Shown in pieces: positions 1 through 6,437 of a stretch of DNA of 8,141 bases (its first letter is position 1; each line of letters begins with the position of its first letter). Where the stretch lies: contig JAIPEV010000071.1 in the NCBI GenBank assembly GCA_021736965.1, positions 1 through 8,141 of the forward strand, read 5' to 3'. The position numbers and the translations under genes are program-made. The notes beneath the pieces are model-generated. The model made no database searches and was not told the DNA's origin. It saw nothing but the letters and a program-made list of their open reading frames with translations. Origin of the DNA: Halanaerobiales bacterium. GTDB taxonomy: Bacteria; Bacillota; Halanaerobiia; Halanaerobiales; M55B127.

Positions 1-93
1 TTTATCCGATCTTTTGTGTAGTCAAAGTAACTGCTTGAAAAACTCTTAAATTTTTTTAATATATTACATTTTTAGATTTAGACGAAAAATAAC

Positions 94-120
94 TTAAAAA
101 TAGAAAGTAGAGATTCTATT
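94..120 (-). terminator. Weak rho-independent terminator candidate after the redox gene
   Basis: Read on the minus strand, AATAGAA and TTCTATT (plus 114-120 and 99-105) can form a 7-bp stem with an 8-nt loop, followed directly by a run of T (plus 94-98). It lies about 20 nt past the stop of the redox protein gene, where an operon end is expected. The stem is almost entirely A-T, so its stability is low. The rest of 1-139 shows no better hairpin and no gene that I can support. Confidence 0.3.
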
Positions 121-139
121 CTTTACAATAGACATCTAA

Positions 140-373
140 TTATTCAAACCAGGATTTAATTTCTTTTTCAGAAGGAACTTTACCTGAGACTTTCATTTTT
201 TGATCAAGAGCTACTGCAGGAGTTAACGCAACACCTCTTTCGGTGATTTTATTTATATCCTGTACTTTTACTAGCTCAACTTCTAGATTTAACTCTTTAA
301 TCACATTTTTAATATTTTTCTCTGTCTTTAGACAGTTTGGACATCCTGTACCAAAGATTTCAATTTTTGTCAT
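140..373 (-). CDS. Small thioredoxin-fold redox protein (CPNC), redox-active disulfide protein 2 type
   Basis: A complete 77-residue cytoplasmic protein with no signal peptide. It opens with a beta strand (residues 3-8) leading to Gly8-Thr-Gly-Cys11-Pro-Asn-Cys14, the CxxC thiol-disulfide site. The Thr51-Pro52 pair is where thioredoxin folds carry their cis-proline, and 'GKVPSEKEIKSW' fits the last helix. Length and pattern match the family of tiny thioredoxin/glutaredoxin-like proteins annotated as small redox-active disulfide protein 2, which is often found next to permeases of the type encoded just upstream. The start has a strong RBS (AAAGGAGAG, plus 381-389) seven bases from the ATG. It is the last gene of the arsR-permease-redox operon, 25 nt after the permease. 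By inference it may reduce or hand over a thiol-bound substrate, or keep the permease cysteines reduced. The substrate is unknown. Confidence 0.88.
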   Translation of the reverse strand: MTKIEIFGTGCPNCLKTEKNIKNVIKELNLEVELVKVQDINKITERGVALTPAVALDQKMKVSGKVPSEKEIKSWFE

Positions 374-398
374 TAGTATTCTCTCCTTTTAGATTAGT

Positions 399-1574
399 TT
401 ATAATACAAATGTTCCATATACATAGCCACTGAAAGTAGCCATAACAACAACCAAGCTAATAAAAACTAAAGTCTTTTTAGTTCCAAGTACACTTCTTAT
501 TACTAACATATTTGGTAAGCTTAAGGCTGGTCCCGCCAAGAGTAGGGCTAGAGCTGGACCTTTACCCATACCCAAACCCATAAGTCCTTGTAATATAGGA
601 ATTTCTGTTAAAGTGGCGAAGTACATAAAAGCTCCCAAGATTGAGGCTGTAAAGTTAGCAATTATTGAATTCCCACCAACAAAAGTTGATATCCAACTAG
701 CTGGGATAATACCAGCTTCTGTACCGGGTCTTCCCATTAAAAAGCCAGCTACTAGTACACCTGCAAATAATAAAGGTAAAATTTGTTTTGCAAAGTCCCA
801 GGTTGAATCCAACCAATCTGTAATTTCATTTTTTTCAAACCACCTTTTTAAAATAATACCTAAAACTATCAGTAAAGTTATTGTTACCGGCCATTTAATA
901 TTATATATAAACATCCAGAAACCTGAAGTATTACTTGGTTTTACCCAGGCGGCAAAAATTAAGATAAAAATTAATGTTATAAAATATATTAGATTTTGAA
1001 AAGCAGATCTTTTTTCATCATCTTCATCATTACCGATGACAAAGTCACCTGTTAATCTTTTTTTGTCATCTTCACGGAATATAATAGCCATTAATATTCC
1101 GATAACTATAGCAAAAATTATTGCTCCTATTGCTCTTGCTAAACCTAACTGCCAACCTAAAATTCGTGCAGTTAAAATTATTGCAAGAACATTAATAGCC
1201 GGTCCAGAGTATAAAAAGGCTGTTGCTGGGCCAATACCTGCACCTTTTTTATAAATTCCTGCAAACAGTGGTAATACCGTACACGAACATACCGCAAGAA
1301 TTGTTCCGGAAACAGAAGCAACTGAATAGGAGATCCATTTTTTTGCGTCACTTCCAAAGTACTTTAATACAGCATTTTGAGAAATGAAGTTAGCAATTGC
1401 TCCTGCGATAAAGAAAGCAGGAATAAGGCAAAACAGGACATGTTCTTGAGCATATTCTTTGAGCATATAAAATGATTCTATAATAGCCTGTTGAAATTTT
1501 GGATTATTGATTGGAAGATAAAAAGCTGCTAAAAAAACTGCTATATAAAGAGAAAGTTTTTTGATTTTATTCAT
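399..1574 (-). CDS. ArsP/DUF318-family permease
   Basis: A polytopic inner-membrane protein of 391 residues with roughly eight to ten hydrophobic spans. The N-terminal half holds the family hallmark Cys96-Ser-Cys98-Thr-Val-Leu-Pro-Leu-Phe, followed by a Gly-rich 'KGAGIGPATAFLYSGPA' stretch. The C-terminal half (about 322-365) carries a related 'GMGKGPALALLLAGPALS' stretch, so the two halves look like an internal duplication. A charged cytoplasmic loop lies at about 167-190. Known members such as Campylobacter ArsP export trivalent organoarsenicals, and many relatives are uncharacterised, so the substrate here is inferred from the arsR and acr3 context. Start choice: an in-frame ATG at 1589 lies against the AGGTGG Shine-Dalgarno (1581-1586) and has no RBS of its own. 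The ATG at 1574 sits six bases after that RBS. The gene lies 32 nt behind arsR and 25 nt before the redox protein. Confidence 0.85.
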   Translation of the reverse strand: MNKIKKLSLYIAVFLAAFYLPINNPKFQQAIIESFYMLKEYAQEHVLFCLIPAFFIAGAIANFISQNAVLKYFGSDAKKWISYSVASVSGTILAVCSCTVLPLFAGIYKKGAGIGPATAFLYSGPAINVLAIILTARILGWQLGLARAIGAIIFAIVIGILMAIIFREDDKKRLTGDFVIGNDEDDEKRSAFQNLIYFITLIFILIFAAWVKPSNTSGFWMFIYNIKWPVTITLLIVLGIILKRWFEKNEITDWLDSTWDFAKQILPLLFAGVLVAGFLMGRPGTEAGIIPASWISTFVGGNSIIANFTASILGAFMYFATLTEIPILQGLMGLGMGKGPALALLLAGPALSLPNMLVIRSVLGTKKTLVFISLVVVMATFSGYVYGTFVL

Positions 1575-1606
1575 TTGTGTCCACCTCATATTTCGTATAT
1601 CACTTT

Positions 1607-1927
1607 TTATTTATTATTAAAGATATTTATTCTATCATTTAGATCACTTTGTATAACATTATCTACACATACAAAATAGTTAATTACACAAGGTGTTCTG
1701 AGTGAATAATAGACTTTTAATCCTTGTTTTTCTGATTTTACAACCCCAGCATTTTTTAATATGTTTAGATGTTTTGAGACAGATGATTGATTTAAATCAA
1801 GTTCTTTTATTAGATCAGAGACACACATTTTTAAATTTTCACCTAGTGTGTCTACAAGCTTTAACCTGTATTTATTTGCAAGTGCTTTCATTATTTTTGC
1901 CCTTGCTTCATATAATTTTTCATCCAT
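1607..1927 (-). CDS. arsR: ArsR/SmtB-family metalloid-responsive repressor
   Basis: A 106-residue winged-helix repressor, the usual length for the family. The DNA-reading helix-turn-helix lies at about 36-58 (DLNQSSVSKHLNILKNAGVV), followed by the wing 'SEKQGLKVYYSL' (65-76) and a C-terminal dimerisation helix (80-98). ArsR-type proteins bind the operator without metalloid and release it on binding As(III) or Sb(III) through cysteines. Here the cysteines are Cys35, Cys80 and Cys87. The Cys35 segment (MCVSDL) aligns with the classic LCVCDL motif but has Ser in place of its second Cys, so sensing probably involves the C-terminal cysteines. The RBS AGGTGG (plus 1935-1940) is seven bases from the ATG. 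It is the first gene of the minus-strand operon and divergent from the acr3 unit. It probably represses both units. Confidence 0.9.
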   Translation of the reverse strand: MDEKLYEARAKIMKALANKYRLKLVDTLGENLKMCVSDLIKELDLNQSSVSKHLNILKNAGVVKSEKQGLKVYYSLRTPCVINYFVCVDNVIQSDLNDRINIFNNK

Positions 1928-1946
1928 TCTGTCACCACCTCATAAG

Positions 1947-1962
1947 AATATTACCATATTAG
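1947..1962 (-). promoter_or_regulatory. Candidate ArsR operator, copy 1 (over the arsR -10)
   Basis: The minus strand reads CTAATATGGTAATATT. Its core, AATAT-GGTA-ATATT, is a perfect 5-bp palindrome around a 4-base centre. It covers the -10 box of the arsR promoter, where a bound repressor would block RNA polymerase. A copy with 14 of 16 matching bases lies by the divergent promoter at 2086-2101, in the same orientation relative to transcription. Assignment to ArsR is inferred from position and duplication. Confidence 0.5.
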
Positions 1963-1976
1963 AATATAGTTGTCAA
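1948..1976 (-). promoter_or_regulatory. Sigma-A promoter of the arsR-permease-redox operon
   Basis: On the minus strand, TTGACA (plus 1971-1976) and TAATAT (plus 1948-1953) are separated by exactly 17 bases: a consensus -35 and a one-mismatch -10. Transcription would start near 1941, leaving a leader of only about 14 nt that is nearly filled by the RBS. The -35 lies inside an inverted repeat, GTCAAA (1972-1977) and TTTGAC (1987-1992), with 9 bases between the arms. Confidence 0.8.
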
Positions 1977-2041
1977 ATAGTTTGCTTTTGACTTTTCTAT
2001 TTACGAATTAAGTTTAGATTACTGTAGTTAGTTTGTTATCC

Positions 2042-2070
2042 TTGACAGGGCGAAAAAAATAAAATAATAT
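2042..2070 (+). promoter_or_regulatory. Sigma-A promoter of the CC-motif remnant/acr3 unit
   Basis: TTGACA (2042-2047), a 17-base spacer and TAATAT (2065-2070) form a near-consensus promoter with the same boxes and spacing as the divergent arsR promoter. Transcription would start around 2077. The resulting transcript has about 450 nt ahead of acr3, including the broken small gene. No other convincing promoter is visible closer to acr3. Confidence 0.75.
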
Positions 2071-2085
2071 GTATATGAGTAGAAA

Positions 2086-2101
2086 CTACTATGGTAATAA
2101 T
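2086..2101 (+). promoter_or_regulatory. Candidate ArsR operator, copy 2 (downstream of the acr3-unit promoter)
   Basis: CTACTATGGTAATAAT matches the element over the arsR -10 at 14 of 16 positions, including an uninterrupted TATGGTAATA. The palindrome is weaker here (ACTAT against ATAAT, four of five pairs). It starts about 10 bases after the expected transcription start, a position where a bound repressor would be a roadblock. Its left end overlaps a small inverted repeat, AGTAG-AAA-CTACT (2078-2090). Confidence 0.45.
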
Positions 2102-2208
2102 AAATTAAAGTCAGGGATTTATTAAAAAAAATTAAAGCTTTGTCACAGATAAAAATAAAAATAAATGAAAAATTTATTAAATTATTAAAAAATTGAGGTG
2201 ATTAAAGG

Positions 2209-2383
2209 ATAAAGATTGATATAGATAAGGTTACTTACGAATATATTTTAAAAAAAGGTGGCAATACCTACATATATAAATTCAATAAAAGGATGTTGTG
2301 GTAAACAAACTAAGGTAGATATGTATCCTTGGGTTAATTTAAGAAAACCTTCAAAAAATGATTGTATTAAGAACTGCTCTTAG
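2209..2383 (+). pseudogene. Broken small CC-motif (HesB-like/'CC/Se motif') protein gene
   Basis: A good RBS (GAGGTGA, 2195-2201) is followed not by ATG but by ATA at 2209, then by an open frame reading KIDIDKVTYEYILKKGGNTY and reaching a stop at 2302. One base further on, another frame continues with GCCGKQTKVDMYPW and RKP up to a TAG at 2381. Removing one A from the AAAA run at 2287-2290 joins the two into '...KFNKGCCGKQ...'. The N-terminal helix ending in KKGG, a beta strand, and then a Cys-Cys-Gly about residue 30 recall the small HesB-like proteins annotated as CC/Se motif family (seleno)proteins, which run to about 90-100 residues. The later part seems shortened; a third frame (2361-2420, ending FFNSLIFDYLD) might be its decayed C-terminus. 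A lost start plus a frameshift point to a pseudogene. The family name is recalled from memory and was not searched. Confidence 0.55.
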
Positions 2384-2420
2384 TTTCTTTAATAGTTTAA
2401 TATTTGATTATCTGGATTAA

Positions 2421-2526
2421 AAAATTATCGAGCTTTTAAAGAGATAAAATATATTATAAAAAATACATAAAAGCAATTAAAAACTTAATAAGAAATTTAT
2501 AAGACTATTAAATGGAGGTATATCAA
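2421..2526 (+). other. A+T-rich leader just ahead of acr3
   Basis: This stretch between the remnant and acr3 contains no open frame, strong hairpin or recognisable promoter. It ends in the acr3 ribosome binding site GGAGGT (2514-2519). Acr3 is therefore most likely expressed by read-through from the promoter at 2042-2070. The segment 2102-2194 upstream of the remnant is similarly plain. Confidence 0.5.
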
Positions 2527-3591
2527 ATGGGAAACCCCAAAAAAAAGAGAGAGGATAATACATTAAGTATATTTGAGAAGTATCTTACGGTATGGGTAGC
2601 AATATGTATTGTAGCTGGAGTATTAATTGGTCGACTCTGGCCTGTATTCCCAAATGTATTAAGTCAATGGGAATATGCTCAAGTTTCTATTCCAGTAGCG
2701 ATATTAATTTGGTTTATGATCTATCCTATGATGGTTGAAATTAACTTTGATAGCATCATAGATGCTGGGAGAAGACCTAAAGGTTTAACTATAACACTGG
2801 TAACAAACTGGTTAATTAAACCTTTTACTATGTTCTTTTTTGCTTGGCTTTTTATTCAAGTTATATTTCAAAATTTTATACCTACAGATTTAGGTATACA
2901 GTATGTAGCAGGTGCTATCTTACTTGGGTCAGCACCCTGTACAGCTATGGTCTTTGTCTGGAGTTATCTAACAGATGGAGATCCAGCTTATACTCTTATT
3001 CAGGTTTCAATAAATGATTTGGTTTTAATATTTGCTTATGCTCCCTTAGTAATGTTTTTACTCGGTCTAAATGAACTAATAGTTCCATGGGATACAATCC
3101 TATTATCAGTTATTTTATATATAGTAGTTCCCTTAACAGCTGGTTATTTTTCAAGAAAATACTTAATAAGAAAAAAAGGTATTGAATGGTTTGAGAATAT
3201 ATTTTTAGAAAAGTTAAGTAACTTTACAATAATAGGATTACTTGCAACTTTAATTATTTTATTCTCATTCCAGGGAGATGTAATTATAAATAATCCAATT
3301 CACATCCTTTTAATAGCAATACCCTTAATTATCCAAACATTTTTCATCTTTGCAATTGCATATGGTTGGGCAAAATTATGGAAGGCTAAACATTCCATAG
3401 CAGCACCTGCAGCAATGATAGGAGCAAGCAACTTTTTTGAATTAGCTGTAGCAACTGCTATTTCAATATTTGGAATCGGTTCTGGAGCAGCTTTAGCAAC
3501 TGTTGTAGGAGTATTAGTAGAAGTCCCGGTTATGTTAGGACTGGTTAAGATTGCTAATAGAACTAGAAATTGGTTTCCTACTGAGAACTAG
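2527..3591 (+). CDS. acr3: Arsenite efflux transporter, Acr3 family
   Basis: A membrane exporter of 354 residues, the usual Acr3 length, with about ten hydrophobic spans. It expels As(OH)3 (some members also Sb(III)) using the proton motive force. Diagnostic features are the 'GSAPCTAMVFVWSYLTDGD' segment with Cys138, matching the conserved essential Cys of Acr3 proteins; 'QVSINDLVLIFAYAP' (159-173); 'GASNFFELAVATAISIFG' (299-316), with Glu305 in the conserved Asn-Phe-Phe-Glu; and 'VGVLVEVPVML' (327-337). The N-terminus (MGNPKKKRED) is short, basic and cytoplasmic. Start choice: the in-frame ATG at 2512 is part of the Shine-Dalgarno region (ATGGAGGT) and has no RBS of its own, while the ATG at 2527 lies seven bases after GGAGGT. 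It is divergent from arsR and probably controlled by it. No ArsA ATPase or ArsC reductase gene lies in the window. Confidence 0.95.
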   Translation: MGNPKKKREDNTLSIFEKYLTVWVAICIVAGVLIGRLWPVFPNVLSQWEYAQVSIPVAILIWFMIYPMMVEINFDSIIDAGRRPKGLTITLVTNWLIKPFTMFFFAWLFIQVIFQNFIPTDLGIQYVAGAILLGSAPCTAMVFVWSYLTDGDPAYTLIQVSINDLVLIFAYAPLVMFLLGLNELIVPWDTILLSVILYIVVPLTAGYFSRKYLIRKKGIEWFENIFLEKLSNFTIIGLLATLIILFSFQGDVIINNPIHILLIAIPLIIQTFFIFAIAYGWAKLWKAKHSIAAPAAMIGASNFFELAVATAISIFGIGSGAALATVVGVLVEVPVMLGLVKIANRTRNWFPTEN

Positions 3592-3642
3592 ACAATAATT
3601 ATATAATTAATTCCTATCACAATAGAAATGCTCTTCTTAAAG

Positions 3643-3693
3643 TAGACAGATAAGGCTATAAAGGTCTGTTTAACAAAAAGAGGGGTATTTTTT
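3643..3693 (+). terminator. Possible degenerate terminator after acr3
   Basis: TAGACAGA (3643-3650) and TCTGTTTA (3665-3672) can pair over eight positions with one G-T pair. The T-run comes only later (3688-3693), after AAAAAGAGGGGTA, so this is not a canonical intrinsic terminator. It is the only structured element between acr3 and addB; the rest of 3592-3780 is plain A+T-rich sequence. Confidence 0.2.
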
Positions 3694-3770
3694 ATGTTGA
3701 GATATTGATTACTGATTATTAAATTAAAAAATAACATCTTATTTTGATTATAGAAATATTTTTAAAAGGA

Positions 3771-3797
3771 TTTCAATATTTTTTGCTTAACTATAAT
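3771..3797 (+). promoter_or_regulatory. Weak promoter candidate for addBA
   Basis: A perfect TATAAT (3792-3797) lies about 30 bases before the addB start. The only -35-like hexamer is TTTCAA (3771-3776) with a short 15-base spacer, so the promoter is weakly defined. A second TATAAT overlaps at 3797-3802. Confidence 0.35.
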
Positions 3798-3827
3798 ATA
3801 ATAATATTTAAATAGGAGATGTGTATT

Positions 3828-6437
3828 TTGAATATTAAATATATAAATTATAGTGATGATTTAATAAAAGAATCTATTTCATTTCAATATCCAAAAGTAT
3901 ATGTTTTTGATAATCGTCCTACCATGATTAAAGCTTTAGATTATTTCAATCAAAATAAAAATATTTTAGACAAAGAAAGCCTTTTTATAATGAAAGAAGA
4001 TCTCTGGGATCGATTATTTATCACTGATAATATTATAATAAAAGAAGATAAAGCTAACCTAATATTTTATGGTATATTAGATCAATCAGACAGAAGATTT
4101 TTTAATGTAGATAACTACTTTGATGTAATAGATACTGCTGTAGAGTTTTTCCACTTTTTTGATTTTTTAAACAAGAATTTGATTGATATAAATCAACTAG
4201 ATTTAGATGTTAAATGGCAGCAGGAAAGATTAGATAAATTTAAAGATCTTAGAAAAAGATATAAAAAAAAGCTGAGAACTCTTAGACTAGTAGATAAGGT
4301 ATTAAAAAGAGATTTTAGTAACTTTAACACAGATTATATAGATGATTTTAACAAAATAGAGTTTGTAAATATTTTACATTTTAATCGATTAGACAAAAAA
4401 ATATTGAATAGACTTAAAAAAAAGGATAAAGAATTAAAACTAATCCTTAAATTGAATGAAAATGATTTTGACCAAAAAAAATTATGTATTAAATCTTTTA
4501 CTTTTCCCAAAATAGATCACGATAAAATTAATATATATTCCAGCCAGGATCAGCTCATCCAGTTTGTTAATTTGATAGCAAAAATTGAAAAGAGAGATAA
4601 TTTAACACAAGTAATTAATCTAAGTAATAAAGAAGATAACTTTGAAAAGATAATTTCTCAAAACTTAGTTAATTTTGAGCGTAATCCTTCTTTTACAGAA
4701 AGTAAACTTTATCAGTTTATCGAGGAGTTATATAATAATCTATCAAGTTTTAAACTTCTTGATAGTGATCATTATCTTAATTTAAACCAACTTTTAAAAA
4801 GTACATATACAAAGTCTTTTAAAGATTATTATGATTTAACTGAAGGTGATCTTAAAGATTTAAAAGAAAGATCCAAAGAAGAGTATGTTTATTTAGACAA
4901 AACAAATCTTAATATCATTAATAATAAAAAAATAAATAAGATTATTAAAGATCTTAAGAAATTAAAAAAACTAGATAATATGAAAGGGTTAATTAACTTT
5001 TTAAAAGATATAAATATTAAGAAGTTAAAAGAAGATAAGTATAAGGGTAAGGACTTAGAACAGTATTTTGACTCACTTTTGGAATTAGAGACGATTGGAT
5101 TATTAAATATAGATAACTTTCTTAAACAGGATCAAAACTTTGCAGATCAGTTACTAAGATTAGTAATTAATTATATGGAGTTTAAAAGTATTAAGATTAA
5201 TAAAGATAAAGAAAATATAAAGGCAGACATAAAGACAATAAAACAGTCAGCCTGGCTGAACAGAGATTATTTAATAATGTTTAATGTAAATCAGGGTTCT
5301 ATACCAGATGAATATGATAACGACACTTTTTTAACAAACAGTGATTTAGATAGATTAGGACTGAACTTAAAAGAGATCGACTATCTTAAACAGAAACTTA
5401 CTTTCTTTAATCACATATTCAGCAGTAATCAAGCTGATCTTTTTTATATAGAAAACATCGATAAAAATATTACAGGTAGTTCTTTTATTGAAGAGTTACT
5501 TATAGAGTATGGTATAAAAGAGAGTAAACCTATTTTTATAGAAGATGATCAAAAAAAGATTATCAATCAAATATTTAAAACAGATAGTTTAAATGAATAT
5601 AAAGATCTTTTGGATAGTGAAATATTTAAAGAAGACAGGATGGAAATGGAAATCAATAAAGATCTTTTTAATAAAAAACTGTCAATGAACCATTATAAAC
5701 ATGAGACATTAAAGAGATGTTCTTATAAATTTTTTATGGAGTATATAATGAATATTGAAGAAGAAAATTATAATCTTACTAAAGAATTGGGTTTAAGAAT
5801 GATTGGAATTATCGCCCATCATTTTTTTGAAGAAGTTATAAATAAATATGGTTTAAATTTAAAAAACAACTATAGAGACCAAATTGAGGAGATATTGAAA
5901 GATATTTTAAATAGATATGATTTACATATCCATCATTATTTTAAGAAATACTACCATGATATCCTATTTGATAGTCTAATCGATTCTATCTTTACACTAG
6001 ATCAGAGTATAAAAAATAGAATTAATAAGATAGATAGTATTGAGACCGAGGTCAGTTTAAAAAGAAGAAATATCTATAAAAGCCAAGAAAATGTTGAAGT
6101 ATATATAAGTGGAAGACCTGATCTATTGATCAAAACAGAAGATAACAGCAACTATATAATAGATTTTAAAACAGGTAAAGGAAGTATTAAACAGTTAGCA
6201 CTTTATTCATTAATGTTAAATTACAAAAAGAGAGATTTTTCTAAAACTTCAAAATCAATTTATAGAATAATGGATAACAGTTTAAAGATTAGTAATAAAG
6301 AGATCGAAGAAAAACTAGAAGATGAAATAATAGATGAACTAGATAACCTATTTGCAAAAAAGATATATAAAAGAATCTATAAATCTAGTTGTAAAGAATG
6401 TAGTTACTATGATCTATGTAGGGTTGTGATAAGATGA
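3828..6437 (+). CDS. addB: AddB/RexB-like nuclease subunit (PD-(D/E)XK with Fe-S cysteines)
   Basis: An 869-residue subunit of an AddAB-type helicase-nuclease that resects double-strand breaks for recombination. The C-terminal nuclease shows His664-His665, Gly-Arg-Pro-Asp765, Asp779-Phe-Lys781 and Gln789-x3-Tyr793: the RecB-family PD-(D/E)XK set. Cys631 plus Cys855-x2-Cys858-x5-Cys864 reproduces the split four-cysteine iron-sulfur pattern of AddB. A mid-protein 'MFNVNQGSIPDEY' (about 484) matches the inactive helicase-like region. There is no N-terminal Walker A: the first strand 'KVYVFDNRP' leads straight into a helix. The protein is therefore shorter than Bacillus AddB (about 1,160 residues). 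A Lys-rich helical segment spans about 125-155. Start choice: the in-frame ATG at 3819 directly abuts AGGAG (3814-3818), so TTG at 3828, nine bases on, is preferred. It overlaps addA by ATGA. Confidence 0.82.
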   Translation: MNIKYINYSDDLIKESISFQYPKVYVFDNRPTMIKALDYFNQNKNILDKESLFIMKEDLWDRLFITDNIIIKEDKANLIFYGILDQSDRRFFNVDNYFDVIDTAVEFFHFFDFLNKNLIDINQLDLDVKWQQERLDKFKDLRKRYKKKLRTLRLVDKVLKRDFSNFNTDYIDDFNKIEFVNILHFNRLDKKILNRLKKKDKELKLILKLNENDFDQKKLCIKSFTFPKIDHDKINIYSSQDQLIQFVNLIAKIEKRDNLTQVINLSNKEDNFEKIISQNLVNFERNPSFTESKLYQFIEELYNNLSSFKLLDSDHYLNLNQLLKSTYTKSFKDYYDLTEGDLKDLKERSKEEYVYLDKTNLNIINNKKINKIIKDLKKLKKLDNMKGLINFLKDINIKKLKEDKYKGKDLEQYFDSLLELETIGLLNIDNFLKQDQNFADQLLRLVINYMEFKSIKINKDKENIKADIKTIKQSAWLNRDYLIMFNVNQGSIPDEYDNDTFLTNSDLDRLGLNLKEIDYLKQKLTFFNHIFSSNQADLFYIENIDKNITGSSFIEELLIEYGIKESKPIFIEDDQKKIINQIFKTDSLNEYKDLLDSEIFKEDRMEMEINKDLFNKKLSMNHYKHETLKRCSYKFFMEYIMNIEEENYNLTKELGLRMIGIIAHHFFEEVINKYGLNLKNNYRDQIEEILKDILNRYDLHIHHYFKKYYHDILFDSLIDSIFTLDQSIKNRINKIDSIETEVSLKRRNIYKSQENVEVYISGRPDLLIKTEDNSNYIIDFKTGKGSIKQLALYSLMLNYKKRDFSKTSKSIYRIMDNSLKISNKEIEEKLEDEIIDELDNLFAKKIYKRIYKSSCKECSYYDLCRVVIR

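Noticed and set aside
1..139. Partial gene at the left edge
   Set aside because: No open frame with start signals or recognisable protein similarity; the sequence is A+T-rich downstream DNA.
613..1254. Plus-strand open frames lying opposite the permease gene
   Set aside because: They are antisense to a well-supported membrane protein gene, have no convincing RBS and resemble no known protein.
1702..1962. Plus-strand open frame opposite arsR
   Set aside because: It is a hydrophobic mirror of the repressor gene with no RBS, and it runs across the arsR promoter.
2078..2090. AGTAG-AAA-CTACT hairpin at the acr3-unit transcription start as a riboswitch or attenuator
   Set aside because: The stem has only five pairs and no T-run or known aptamer; it may simply be part of the operator region.
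2294..2299. A selenocysteine codon in the CC-motif remnant
   Set aside because: Both motif positions are TGT, and no TGA or selenocysteine-insertion hairpin is visible.
2285..2304. Programmed frameshift that would make the CC-motif gene functional
   Set aside because: The shift needed is equivalent to skipping one base at a plain A-run, with no classical slippery heptamer or downstream structure, and the start codon is also lost; decay is simpler.
3592..3818. Small peptide gene between acr3 and addB, for example from the ATG at 3694
   Set aside because: The frame closes after a few codons and has no properly spaced RBS.
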